A DNA stretch of 64,000 nt from Sphingobium fluviale (GCF_004122115.1 NZ_SBKP01000001.1:372001-436000), one strand, 5' to 3'; shown: positions 28,177 through 38,263, numbered from the stretch's first letter. Made by a program: numbers and translations. Notes: generated by a model not told the origin, from the letters alone.

Positions 28177-29162
28177 GCGGCGGCGTGGTCCTCTGGCGAA
28201 CGGGAGCGCACCTCCGCCGGGATGTTATGCGCGAACCATTCCGCCACGGGTGCGAGCGCCGGGTGCGTCAGATCCCGCTCCAGCAAGCCCCACATGCGTG
28301 GCAGGAAGGAGAGATAACGTGGCTTGCCGTCGCGCTGCCACAGCCGGGTAAAAATGCCGATGATCTTGGCGTTGCGCTGTGCGCCCAGCACTGCATAGGC
28401 GGCGTCAAACCCCGCGCCGGGTGCGGCGAGCGCCTTGTAGTGCACGAGCATCGCCGCTTCCAGCTCCGGCGACACATCGCGCCGTGCATCCTGAAGCAGC
28501 GAGACGAGATCATAGGCCGGGTGGCCAATCAGCGCGTCCTGAAAATCGAGCAGGCCGAGGTCGTGACTATCGGGTCGCCCCTCGATCAGCATGATGTTCT
28601 CGGCATGATAATCGCGCAGCACCGTTACGCGCGGGGCGTCATCCTGCTCCACCAGCGGCAACACCGCCTCCCATGCGGCGCGATAGCCGGGCAGGTCAAC
28701 CTCAAGCCCCATTGCCGGGCAATACCATTCGGTCAGCAGATCGACCTCGCGGGTATACGCCGCACGGTCATAGGGCGGGGCGTCAGCGGGAGGCAGCTTG
28801 TGCAGGTCTGCCAGCAGCGCCACCGCGCGGGCGTAGATGGCCGTTTCATCGGTCGGATTCGCATCCAGCCAATCCCGCACCCGCGCATCGCCGAAGTCCT
28901 CCAGCAGCACGAGGCCGTGGTCCAGATCCTGCCCGTAGATTGCGGGCGCAGCAAATGCATTATCAGAGAGATAGCGCGCAATCTTGAGAAAAGGTCGCGG
29001 GTCTTCGTGCGGCGGCGGCGCATCCATCAGCACTGCCTTGCGCGCGCCATCCGTCACGCGGAAATAGCGGCGGAACGAGGCGTCGCCCGCCAAGGGGCTG
29101 ATCTCCGCCCCTTCCCAGCCAATCGAGGCAAGGAACGCAGGCGCGGCGGCGGGAGGAATCAT
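28173..29162 (-). CDS. amgK: AmgK-like anomeric MurNAc/GlcNAc kinase
   Basis: Aminoglycoside-phosphotransferase-fold kinase that phosphorylates the anomeric hydroxyl of MurNAc in peptidoglycan recycling. The 329-residue product has the catalytic loop VLRDYHAENIML (near residue 190) and the metal motif LGLLDFQDAL. An upstream ATG at 29186 is possible, but ATG 29162 overlaps the tsaE stop as ATGA, the pattern used throughout this operon. Adjacent murU supports the pathway. Confidence 0.9.
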   Translation of the reverse strand: MIPPAAAPAFLASIGWEGAEISPLAGDASFRRYFRVTDGARKAVLMDAPPPHEDPRPFLKIARYLSDNAFAAPAIYGQDLDHGLVLLEDFGDARVRDWLDANPTDETAIYARAVALLADLHKLPPADAPPYDRAAYTREVDLLTEWYCPAMGLEVDLPGYRAAWEAVLPLVEQDDAPRVTVLRDYHAENIMLIEGRPDSHDLGLLDFQDALIGHPAYDLVSLLQDARRDVSPELEAAMLVHYKALAAPGAGFDAAYAVLGAQRNAKIIGIFTRLWQRDGKPRYLSFLPRMWGLLERDLTHPALAPVAEWFAHNIPAEVRSRSPEDHAAA

Positions 29163-29611
29163 GGAAAGGGCCATCGGTCCTTCCAAGACGGCGGCAGAGA
29201 TGCTGTCAAGCGTCGCGCGCCATCATCAAGGAAATCAAGCTGGAGCAAAAGCGCCTCCGGCCACATTCGGTCGCCCATCCGCTCCGGCCATTCGATCAGC
29301 AGCGCGCCATCGGCCAGATATTCCTCCAGCCCAAGCTCCTCGGCTTCTGCCGGGTCGTCGAGCCGATAAAGATCGACATGCGCAACAGGCAGGCGCACTT
29401 CCGGCGGCGCATAGGGCTGAACAATCGCGAAGGTCGGGCTGGGCGCTTCCTCGGCCAGCCCCAGCGCGGCGAGCAGCCCGCGCGCCAGCGTCGTCTTGCC
29501 CGCACCCAGCCCGCCAGAGAGCGCGATAACATCGCCCGCGCGCAGCACCCGCGCCAGCGCCGCGCCCAGGCCAAGCATCTCCGCCTCAGAGCGCGCGATC
29601 ACATCGGCCAT
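29159..29611 (-). CDS. tsaE: TsaE, tRNA t6A synthesis ATPase
   Basis: ATPase needed with TsaB and TsaD to make threonylcarbamoyladenosine at tRNA position 37. The 150-residue product has Walker A SGGLGAGKTTLARG (near residues 32-45), the PSPTFAIVQPY segment and HVDLYRL. It starts 5 bases after the divL-like stop and overlaps amgK by 4 bases. Confidence 0.95.
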   Translation of the reverse strand: MADVIARSEAEMLGLGAALARVLRAGDVIALSGGLGAGKTTLARGLLAALGLAEEAPSPTFAIVQPYAPPEVRLPVAHVDLYRLDDPAEAEELGLEEYLADGALLIEWPERMGDRMWPEALLLQLDFLDDGARRLTASLPPSWKDRWPFP

Positions 29612-29616
29612 GCCTG

Positions 29617-31986
29617 CTATTTCCCCAGCCGGGGCAAATCGCCGCGCGGCAGCTCCATCGTGAACACCGTCCCTTCGCCCGGCTCGGAGATCAGCGAGAG
29701 TGTTCCGCCATGCGCCTCGACCAGCTGGCGGGCGAGCGGCAGGCCCAGCCCCTGCGCATCGCCGCGCTCGGCATCGTTCATGCGGCTGAACCGGTCGAAC
29801 GCGCGCGCCTGGCTCTTGGCGTCCATTCCAGGGCCGTTGTCTGACACGATGAGCCGCGCGCCTCCCACCTGTCCATCGGAATGGAGCGAGATGCGCCCCC
29901 CTTCGGGCACCACGCGCACCGCGTTTTCCATAAGCTTGTCGAGCGCCTGCACCAGCCGCCGTTCATCGGCCATAATACGCCCGGTGGAGGGCTTGATGTC
30001 CACCACCAGCTCGATCTTCTTGGCGGCGGTAGCCACAGCCCACCTGTCACGGCAGGCGGCGATGAAGGCTGACAGATCAAGCGGCGCTCGCTCCATCGGC
30101 AATGTGCCTGCCTCGCCCTGCGTGAGGTCCAGCACGGTGTCTATGAGGCCAGAGAGCTTGGCGCTCGCCTCGATGATCGCCGCGACATACTCCTGCGCCG
30201 TATCCGGCAGCTCGCCCGCATAGCCCGCCTTCATCATCTCGGCAAAACCGCCGATGGAGGTGAGCGGCGTGCGCAGGTCATAGCTCATATTGGCGAGGAA
30301 GGCGGTTTTCACCTTGTCCGCCTCGGCCAGTGCTTCATTCTGCTCGCGCAGCACATGCTCGATCCGGCGGCTGTCGGTCACGTCCAGCATGGTGAACAGC
30401 GCATTGCCATCGGGCAGCGGGATTGCCGCGAAATCGAACGTGCGCCCGTCGGCAAAGCCGATGCGGCCATTGCGCTGCTTGCGATCCACGGTGCAGGAGC
30501 GCATCAGCTCGCGCACCAGGCTGGCCTGCGGCGGGCGCTCAAGCCGGTTGGCGAGCGACGTCATGAAGTCGTCGATGCGCGGATGGGCGGCCAGCACTTC
30601 CTCCTCCACGCCCCAGATAGCGCGGAAGCGGTTGTTCCACAGGTGCAGGCGTCCATCGGCGGCGAACACGCCGCTCCCCTCGAACAGGCTATCGAACGTC
30701 GCGGTGCGGACGCGCAGCAATGTGTCGCGCGCGCTGGAAAGCTGGATATGCTCCGTCCGGTCCTCGAACACCAGCAACAACCCGCCATCGGGCATCGGCT
30801 GGGCGAATACGCGCAGATGCGTGCCATCGGCCAGCAGCCAGTTCTCTTCGCTCGCCTCCTGCGCCGTGAACCACCCCCGCCGTTCCGATCGCCACGCCGG
30901 GAAATCACGATGTTCAGGGATGCGCTCGCCCTCGCGCATACGGTCCAGCACCCGCTCGAACTCCGGCCGATCGACCAGATGCTCTGGCTTCAGCGCAAAC
31001 AGGCTGACGAACGCCTTGTTCCAGAACACCAGAGACTTGTCTGGCCCAAACTGCGCCACCGCCGCCGTAAGCCGGTCCAGCATGTCGCGTTGCGAGGCAA
31101 CGGTGCGCGCCTGCTCGGTGCGCGCGCTCTCATAGTCTTGCTTGTCGATGGCATAGCCCGCCACGCCCGCGCGGCCCATCGGCACCTCGACCACCTGCAT
31201 CATGCGCCGCTCGCCCCCCAGCGTCGCAGGCACCACGCGGGTGAGCACCTCGCCCTTGTCCAGCGCGATGCGCGCGGCTTCGGGCGGCGGCAAACCGTCA
31301 ATCGTCTCGAACAGCTCGATCTGCTGGCCGATGACATCGGCTGCGCTCTGCGCTTCCACCGCACGGACATAGGCGCTGTTCACAAGGCTGAGCTTCAGGT
31401 CGGCAGTGCGGTGCCACATCGGCAAGGGCGCTGCCTCGATCAGGCCCGAAAGCGCCTCCAGCGCGTCATGCAGCAGCGCGCCCTCGCGCTCCAGCGTGGC
31501 GATTCGCGTCTGGCTCTCGGTCGCGTCGAACAACCACAGGATCGCGGCGCCGGGGTTGGCGAGATCCGGCCCGGCGGGCGCGCCTTTCACCAGCAGCGCG
31601 CGGCTCGACCCCCGCACCGTGACTGCACGGGAAAAGTTCTTGGCCCCGCGCTGGGCAGAGAGAATATCGTCAGAGAGCGCCGCGCTGTCCGCCACATCAA
31701 AGCATCCGCCCTCGCTCGTCAGCTCCGAGAGATAGGCGGGCACCGCAGGCAAACCGAGCCACCCCGCCAGCCGCGCAGGCGCCTCTATACGCCCATCGGG
31801 CCGGATCAGCATCGGGACGGCGGGGGCGGATTGCAACAGCGCGGCGAGCCGGTCCGCCTGCTCGCGCTGATGATGCCCGCGCCGCCTCAGCTTGAGGCCC
31901 GTAACCAACACATAAACGGCAGCGGCCAGCCACAGCGCCATCAATGCGCCTGCCACCACCATCACCGTCGCTGAAACCTGCACCAT
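29617..31986 (-). CDS. divL: DivL-like PAS histidine-kinase homologue with Tyr at the phospho-acceptor site
   Basis: A 789-residue membrane protein with one N-terminal helix (residues 6-30), several PAS-like domains (about 45-520), a HisKA region and a HATPase domain (about 660-785). The H-box reads ANMSYDLRTPL: codon TAT at 30280-30282 puts Tyr569 where histidine kinases have His. The ATPase boxes look intact (LMENAVRVVPEGG, SDNGPGMD, GLGLPLARQLVEAHGG). Caulobacter DivL, of similar length and layout, has Tyr550 there and controls the CckA-CtrA pathway as a sensor/regulator rather than a kinase. Orthology is inferred from these matches. Confidence 0.83.
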   Translation of the reverse strand: MVQVSATVMVVAGALMALWLAAAVYVLVTGLKLRRRGHHQREQADRLAALLQSAPAVPMLIRPDGRIEAPARLAGWLGLPAVPAYLSELTSEGGCFDVADSAALSDDILSAQRGAKNFSRAVTVRGSSRALLVKGAPAGPDLANPGAAILWLFDATESQTRIATLEREGALLHDALEALSGLIEAAPLPMWHRTADLKLSLVNSAYVRAVEAQSAADVIGQQIELFETIDGLPPPEAARIALDKGEVLTRVVPATLGGERRMMQVVEVPMGRAGVAGYAIDKQDYESARTEQARTVASQRDMLDRLTAAVAQFGPDKSLVFWNKAFVSLFALKPEHLVDRPEFERVLDRMREGERIPEHRDFPAWRSERRGWFTAQEASEENWLLADGTHLRVFAQPMPDGGLLLVFEDRTEHIQLSSARDTLLRVRTATFDSLFEGSGVFAADGRLHLWNNRFRAIWGVEEEVLAAHPRIDDFMTSLANRLERPPQASLVRELMRSCTVDRKQRNGRIGFADGRTFDFAAIPLPDGNALFTMLDVTDSRRIEHVLREQNEALAEADKVKTAFLANMSYDLRTPLTSIGGFAEMMKAGYAGELPDTAQEYVAAIIEASAKLSGLIDTVLDLTQGEAGTLPMERAPLDLSAFIAACRDRWAVATAAKKIELVVDIKPSTGRIMADERRLVQALDKLMENAVRVVPEGGRISLHSDGQVGGARLIVSDNGPGMDAKSQARAFDRFSRMNDAERGDAQGLGLPLARQLVEAHGGTLSLISEPGEGTVFTMELPRGDLPRLGK

Positions 31987-32042
31987 GCTGAGCGGACTAG
32001 CGCAAATGGAAAGGCGCGCAAAGCATCTGCTTCAAGCGGATA

Positions 32043-32074
32043 CGAAAAAGGGGCGAGTGCAGCACCCGCCCCTT
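32043..32074 (-). terminator. Rho-independent terminator of ahcY
   Basis: On the minus strand AAGGGGCG (32074-32067 complement) pairs with CGCCCCTT (32055-32048 complement), followed by TTTTTCG. It lies 57 bases after the ahcY stop and upstream of the divL-like gene, implying separate transcription of the latter. Confidence 0.8.
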
Positions 32075-32130
32075 GTCTGGTTTGATCCAAAACAGGCAGC
32101 TATGCTGCGTTTTGGATGGCCGCACGAAAC

Positions 32131-33534
<1,404 letters not shown>

Positions 33535-33659
33535 GGAATATTCTCCCTGAAATGCGTCAAACGGCGCGCACGGCAAAGTGCGCTGCGGCTGATCGCCCAT
33601 TAGCAATCGCCGCCGTACCTATCAAGGCAATATAAAGTTTTCTTTAAGTAGGTGGCCGG

Positions 33660-34154
33660 TTAGTTGCCGGAAGCCATCGCGACAGTAGCGGAACAGCGCG
33701 CGATCGGAACCGGCGGCTTCGATCCGATCTCGTTCGCCAGCGTCACCAGACTTGCGCGCACGGCAGGTGCCTCGGCCGCAGTGCGGGCCAGCGCCGCAAA
33801 ATCCTGGCACGCCATGCCGGTCATGCCGTTGCCATAGCTGTTGGCAATCTTGGTCATGAAGTCGTCATAGGCGCCAAGCGCCTTGGCCTTGCCCACAGAC
33901 TTTGCGAATTCTGTTTGAATCTCGATATTGGCCGCAGCGAGAATTGGCCGCTTATCGACCACAAATTTATTATAGTCGGTGCTGAAATCCGTGCCTTTCA
34001 TGCGGCACCGCAGAGTCGCCACCATCAGCATCATGTCCATATCGCGCAGTTGCGCGGCCTCATAGGCCGTGTCGCTCCAACAGTTCGCTGCTGCCTGAGC
34101 CTCGCCCGAAACAAGCGCCAGCCCTGCAGCCAGCATAGCAATCATAGATTTCAT
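33660..34154 (-). CDS. Secreted protein of unknown function
   Basis: A 164-residue product with a clear signal peptide (basic start, hydrophobic core, AQAA-type cleavage near residue 22) and a mature part with four cysteines (NCWSD, LRCRM, MACQD, ARCSA), suggesting two disulfides in the periplasm. No family recognised. It lies upstream of ahcY on the same strand but is separated from it by 125 bases. Confidence 0.75.
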   Translation of the reverse strand: MKSMIAMLAAGLALVSGEAQAAANCWSDTAYEAAQLRDMDMMLMVATLRCRMKGTDFSTDYNKFVVDKRPILAAANIEIQTEFAKSVGKAKALGAYDDFMTKIANSYGNGMTGMACQDFAALARTAAEAPAVRASLVTLANEIGSKPPVPIARCSATVAMASGN

Positions 34155-34304
34155 ATCTTCCCCGCTCTGACCGACATGATGCAGATTGGCCCATAACGCC
34201 TGACCAGTGGCTGACTAAACACAGTAAACGCAATTTTCATCCGACGAAGTGGTGTCCATCCAAGACGAACGGAAACGGCAATAATGCTCTTACAAGACAC
34301 ATGA

Positions 34305-34895
34305 TCATGCCTGCCCCATGGCCCCGCTAAGCAGCCTGCTATCCACCCCGCAGGCGGCATAACACTGATCCCACCGCTGCCCCGGCGCGAGGCGGGCGAG
34401 GTCTGGCAAGACAGGTCCGCCAAGAAACCAGCCATGCGCGTGCATTTCATGCTCAAGCTGGCCTGCGCTCCAGCCGGAATAGCCCAGGGCGACGATATAT
34501 CGCGATGGCCCCTCCCCCGCTGCAATCGCTTTCAGAATGTCCATAGAGCCGGAAAGATGCCAGTCATCGGCTATGGCGAGGCTATCCTGCCCGCCCCAGT
34601 CTCCGCCATGGAGCACAAAGCCGCGCTGCGCCTCCACCGGCCCGCCGCGCATCACCGGCACATGCGCGAGATGCGCCGCATCAATGCCGAAGCCGGCCAT
34701 CAGCTCGGCAACGCTCAGCCCCTCGATCGCATGGCCGACATCCAGCCCCATCGCGCCATGCTCGTCATGCACACACAGCGCGATAACGGCCCGGCTGAAA
34801 TTGGGGTCAGCCATACCCGGCATAGCGAGCAGCATCCGCCCGCCATAGAAACGGGGGCTATTCGTGCTGGTGTCTTCATCCTGTGCGGCTGTCAT
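34305..34895 (-). CDS. YqgE/AlgH family protein (UPF0301)
   Basis: A 196-residue protein with the family hallmarks GGRMLLAMPGMADPNFSRAVIAL (given as residues 18-40), MGLDVGHAIEGL, VMRGGPVEAQRGFVLH and ALGYSGWSAGQLE. Members are found across proteobacteria; a role as a transcriptional regulator (AlgH) was proposed but the biochemical function is not established. It stands alone, divergent from the peroxiredoxin gene. Confidence 0.93.
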   Translation of the reverse strand: MTAAQDEDTSTNSPRFYGGRMLLAMPGMADPNFSRAVIALCVHDEHGAMGLDVGHAIEGLSVAELMAGFGIDAAHLAHVPVMRGGPVEAQRGFVLHGGDWGGQDSLAIADDWHLSGSMDILKAIAAGEGPSRYIVALGYSGWSAGQLEHEMHAHGWFLGGPVLPDLARLAPGQRWDQCYAACGVDSRLLSGAMGQA

Positions 34896-35031
34896 CTCAT
34901 CATCCTAATCCCGCATCGCCAGCGCGCGCCAGCCCAAATTGCAAACAACCGGCGTATGAACGCTTGACTTGGCGCGATTATCCCCCACTTGAGCCATGCA
35001 TTCACACCGTAAAAGCCGAGGAGTATTTCCC

Positions 35032-35514
35032 ATGACCATTGCCAAAGGCGACAAGATCCCCGCCGCAACCTTCATCAAGATGACCGAAAACGGCCCGGAA
35101 CCCGTTGAAACCAGCGCCTTCTTTGCAGGCCGCAAGGTTGCGCTGTTCTCTGTCCCCGGCGCGTTCACGCCGACCTGCTCGGCCAAGCACCTCCCCGGCT
35201 TCGTTGAAAAGGCGGCAGAATTGAAGGCCAAGGGCGTAGACGAGATCGCCTGCACAGCCGTCAACGATGCGTTCGTCATGGGCGCATGGGGCAAGTCCGC
35301 CAGTGCCGACGGCAGCGTGACGATGCTGGCTGACGGCAACGGCGCATTTGCCAAGGCAGTTGGTCTGGAAATGGACGGCAGCAAATTCGGCATGGGCACA
35401 CGCGGCCAGCGCTTTTCGATGATCGTCAACGATGGCGTGGTCGAGGAGCTGAATGTCGAAGCGCCGGGCGAATTCAAGGTCTCCAGCGCCGAGCATATGC
35501 TGGGTCAGCTTTAA
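35032..35514 (+). CDS. Peroxiredoxin, Prx5-like
   Basis: Reduces peroxides using a peroxidatic cysteine. The 160-residue product has PGAFTPTCSAKHLPGF (Cys near residue 49) and the NDAFVMGAWGK and RFSMIVNDGVV segments typical of the Prx5/glutaredoxin-linked group. ATG 35032 follows GAGGAG, so the frame extension upstream is not used. A TTGACT at 34964-34969 could be a -35 element. It converges on the hydrolase gene, the two stops overlapping by 4 bases. Confidence 0.95.
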   Translation: MTIAKGDKIPAATFIKMTENGPEPVETSAFFAGRKVALFSVPGAFTPTCSAKHLPGFVEKAAELKAKGVDEIACTAVNDAFVMGAWGKSASADGSVTMLADGNGAFAKAVGLEMDGSKFGMGTRGQRFSMIVNDGVVEELNVEAPGEFKVSSAEHMLGQL

Positions 35515-36311
35515 CGTTCCAACAGATAATCCCGTATCGCCTGCCCCAGTTCGGGGCGGGCGATGCAGCTCATATGGGTGCCCGGCACCTCGATATAGCG
35601 GCCATGCGCCAGCTGGCGCGCCAGTGCGGGCGCGCTGCCATTATCCTGATCCTCATCGCCACAGATAACGCCGATAGGCACATCCGTCGCCACCAGCGCC
35701 GCAAGATCAACCTCGATCCCTGCGCACAGCAATAATCGCGCTGCCACCGCATCGATCTTCATCGTCTTCATGAACATCACCGCCATGAAATGCGGATCGT
35801 CACGCGTCACGGTCTCGCGCTTGTCTATGGCATCGAGGAAGAATTGCCGCCGGCCGGACCATGCCGAAAGCCCCTCCTGCCCCATGCCCGCCAGAATGGC
35901 CCGGCGCGGGCGCAGCCCTTGCGCCAGCAACGCCGCAGTCGTGCGTGCGCCCAGAGAAAAGCCGCCGAGGTCGAAATCTTCCAGCCCCAGCGCCGCGATC
36001 AGCGCCTGTGCATCGCGCACCAGCACATTATGCGGATAGGCGGCCTCCTCGTGCGGCGCCGCGCTTTGCCCATGCGCGCGCAGGTCCGGCATGATGACGC
36101 GAAAACCCGCCTCCGCGAGGCAGGCCGCATGGCCATATTTGATCCAGTTGACCTCTGCGCTGGAGAACAGCCCATGCAGCAACAGCAACGGCCGCGCGCC
36201 CGCATCCCCCACCTCGTGAACAGCCAGCGCCGCGCCATCGAAGCCGGGGAGCGTAGTGGTGTGGAGGTTACTCAGTTGCCCCTCCTGCAAGTGGCCGCAC
36301 AAGCGGCTCAA
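35511..36311 (-). CDS. Alpha/beta hydrolase
   Basis: A 266-residue alpha/beta-hydrolase with oxyanion segment LLLLHGLFSS (residues 42-51), nucleophile elbow GGFSLGA, acid region CGDEDQDNG and catalytic His in PGTHMSC. Substrate cannot be told. Its first 15 codons overlap the 3' end of the PIN toxin gene; a start further in, at the codons for NLHTTTLPGF, would remove most of the overlap but has no ATG/GTG/TTG that I can see, so the listed start is kept. Confidence 0.85.
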   Translation of the reverse strand: MSRLCGHLQEGQLSNLHTTTLPGFDGAALAVHEVGDAGARPLLLLHGLFSSAEVNWIKYGHAACLAEAGFRVIMPDLRAHGQSAAPHEEAAYPHNVLVRDAQALIAALGLEDFDLGGFSLGARTTAALLAQGLRPRRAILAGMGQEGLSAWSGRRQFFLDAIDKRETVTRDDPHFMAVMFMKTMKIDAVAARLLLCAGIEVDLAALVATDVPIGVICGDEDQDNGSAPALARQLAHGRYIEVPGTHMSCIARPELGQAIRDYLLER

Positions 36312-36684
36312 ACCGCGTTCCTCTGGCTTTCGCCAGAAAGCGTTGATCGGCGGTCACGAGAATATCGTCCTGATTTTCCGCGAGGGCTAGGTAAAGGCAA
36401 TCATATACAGGGTGCTTGAGCTCGCATGCGATCCTCAATGCATCGCTTGCAAGTGACTTTCCGTCTACCAAGAATACCATGTCCGGGAGCCGCGCGATTT
36501 GCTCGATTGCACCCTCAGGGTCGTTCATTTCCCCCCGCGCGATACGCTTCCACAAAGCGTTACCCACCTCCATCACCAGCCAGGAAGGCGCCTGTATATT
36601 GTCTTCGGCCAGCAGCGCGATTGCCTCGCTGCTGCCGTCCTCCGTCACCAACCATTTAAACGCGACGCTGGCATCGACGATCAT
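36268..36684 (-). CDS. PIN-domain toxin, VapC/FitB type
   Basis: Putative RNase toxin of a type II toxin-antitoxin pair. The 138-residue product has the PIN acidic residues: Asp4 (MIVDASVAFKWL), Glu near residue 40 (MEVGNALW), Asp in YDCLYLALA and Asp in VTADQRFL. The ATG overlaps the antitoxin stop (ATGA). It is in the minus-strand order antitoxin-toxin. RNA target unknown. Confidence 0.92.
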   Translation of the reverse strand: MIVDASVAFKWLVTEDGSSEAIALLAEDNIQAPSWLVMEVGNALWKRIARGEMNDPEGAIEQIARLPDMVFLVDGKSLASDALRIACELKHPVYDCLYLALAENQDDILVTADQRFLAKARGTRFEPLVRPLAGGATE

Positions 36685-36929
36685 CTGTCGTCGCGATCCT
36701 CACGGATCAGCTTCCAACCTTCGGTCTGCGGAACGCCGGGAACCATAGCCTGCTTGCTCCAAGCCTGCATGGCATGCGCCAATGCCACCTTTTCCTCGAC
36801 AGTGAGCGAAGCTGCACGCTGCACTGCCTCGCGCGCCAAAGCTTCGACAGAGGTACCTTGAGCCTTGGCTCGAGACTTCAGCCTCGCGATGGCGGCATCA
36901 TCCAGTTGTCGGATCAAAATCTGTCCCAT
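36681..36929 (-). CDS. Ribbon-helix-helix antitoxin, FitA/VapB type
   Basis: An 82-residue protein beginning MGQILIRQLDDAAIARLKSR, the FitA-like pattern: a short beta strand with alternating residues (QILIRQL) and two helices. The C-terminal half should wrap the PIN toxin. The dimer probably binds the palindrome just upstream of its ATG and represses the operon. Confidence 0.9.
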   Translation of the reverse strand: MGQILIRQLDDAAIARLKSRAKAQGTSVEALAREAVQRAASLTVEEKVALAHAMQAWSKQAMVPGVPQTEGWKLIREDRDDR

Positions 36930-36937
36930 GTCGCCAT

Positions 36938-36954
36938 GCTATCATGATGATAGC
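36938..36954. promoter_or_regulatory. Palindromic operator of the toxin-antitoxin operon
   Basis: GCTATCA (36938-36944), TGA, TGATAGC (36948-36954): a perfect 7-base inverted repeat 8 bases upstream of the antitoxin ATG. Position and form fit autoregulation by a ribbon-helix-helix antitoxin; binding is inferred. Confidence 0.65.
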
Positions 36955-36972
36955 ACAGTGACAAGGTTTGCC

Positions 36973-37998
36973 TCACCCCTTCTTGAGGTGCCTGCGCCCC
37001 AGCAGCTCCGCGATCTGCACCGCGTTCAGCGCTGCACCCTTGCGGAGGTTGTCAGACACGCACCACAGCACGAGGCCGTTGTCCACCGTCGGGTCCTCAC
37101 GCACGCGGCTGACGAACGTGGCGTAATCGCCCACGCACTCAACCGGGGTCACGTATCCGCCGTTCTCGCGCTTGTCGACGAGCATGACGCCCGGCGCCTC
37201 GCGCAGGATCGACTGTGCTTTCTTCGCGCTGATCTCGTTCTCGAACTCGATGTTGATCGCTTCACTGTGGCCGACAAACACCGGCACACGCACACAGGTG
37301 GCCGTCACCTTGATCTTGGAATCGAGGATCTTCTTGGTCTCGACCACCATCTTCCACTCTTCCTTGGTATAGCCATCGTCCAGGAAGACATCGATATGCG
37401 GGATCACGTTGAAGGCGATCTGCTTGGTGAACTTCTTCGCTTCTGCGGGATCACCCACGAAGATGTTGCGCGATTGCTCGAACAACTCGTCCATGCCTTC
37501 CTTGCCCGCACCGGAGACGGACTGATAGGTGGACACCACCACACGCTTGATCGTTGCGGCGTCATGCAGCGGCTTCAGCGCCACGACCATCTGCGCGGTT
37601 GAGCAATTGGGGTTGGCGATGATGTTGCGCGCCTTGTAGCCATCGATCGCGTCAGGATTCACTTCCGGCACGATCAGCGGCACGTCAGGGTCCATGCGAT
37701 AGAGCGAGCTGTTGTCGATCACGACGCATCCTGCCGCCGCCGCCTTGGGCGCATAGATCTGCGTCGGGCCGGAACCCGCGGCAAACAGCGCCATATCCCA
37801 GCCGGCAAAGTCGAAATGCTCTATGTTCTTGACCTTGAGCTTTTTGCCCGTGTCGCCATATTCAATCTCCATGCCGGTAGAGCGCGGCGAAGCGACCGCA
37901 GCGATCTCGTCAGCGGGGAACTCCCGCTCGGCAAGGATGTTGAGCATTTCGCGGCCTACATTTCCGGTGGCCCCGACGACAACGACACGATACCCCAA
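36973..37998 (-). CDS. asd: Aspartate-semialdehyde dehydrogenase
   Basis: Makes aspartate semialdehyde for lysine, diaminopimelate, threonine and methionine. The 341-residue product has VVVVGATGNVGREML at the start (NADP site), active-site cysteine in NPNCSTAQ and the His segment near VGHSEAI. I favour a TTG start at 37998: GGAG lies 8 bases upstream and the product begins GYRVVVVGATG; the only ATG is 16 codons earlier (38046) in a non-homologous stretch overlapping the intergenic repeat. Confidence 0.95.
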   Translation of the reverse strand: MGYRVVVVGATGNVGREMLNILAEREFPADEIAAVASPRSTGMEIEYGDTGKKLKVKNIEHFDFAGWDMALFAAGSGPTQIYAPKAAAAGCVVIDNSSLYRMDPDVPLIVPEVNPDAIDGYKARNIIANPNCSTAQMVVALKPLHDAATIKRVVVSTYQSVSGAGKEGMDELFEQSRNIFVGDPAEAKKFTKQIAFNVIPHIDVFLDDGYTKEEWKMVVETKKILDSKIKVTATCVRVPVFVGHSEAINIEFENEISAKKAQSILREAPGVMLVDKRENGGYVTPVECVGDYATFVSRVREDPTVDNGLVLWCVSDNLRKGAALNAVQIAELLGRRHLKKG

Positions 37999-38045
37999 TT
38001 TCCAAACTCCATTTCGGTCAGGATTGACACTCAAGCGCGCGCCCA

Positions 38046-38160
38046 TAGAGCATTTTCAGCAAAAGTGGAAACCGGTTTTGCGTCTGAAAATGCTCTACTA
38101 CTGAAAACCGGACCATTTTCCGAGCCGATGACCGCTTTTCGGTCATCTTGAAAATGGTCT
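38046..38160 (+). repeat. Bipartite double-hairpin intergenic repeat, copy 2
   Basis: First hairpin: TAGAGCATTTTCAG (38046-38059) pairs perfectly with CTGAAAATGCTCTA (38084-38097) around AAACCGGTTT. Second: GACCATTTTC (38111-38120) with GAAAATGGTC (38150-38159) around GATGACCG-CTTTT-CGGTCATC. Same architecture as 15763-15872. Several differences between the copies are paired changes that keep the stems. It lies in the divergent gap between asd and the lipoprotein gene. Confidence 0.85.
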
Positions 38161-38263
38161 GGCCTATTGCGCCTGCGAAAGCAAAGGGGCTATATCGTTC
38201 ATACAACAGCCAAAAGGCAGGGTCGCATCGTTACTGGGGGTGTATCGGGGGAAGCGCCAGACC

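Noticed and set aside
33535-33659. SAH riboswitch in the ahcY leader
   Set aside because: Only a small GCGCAC/GTGCGC hairpin is present; the conserved riboswitch core was not recognisable.
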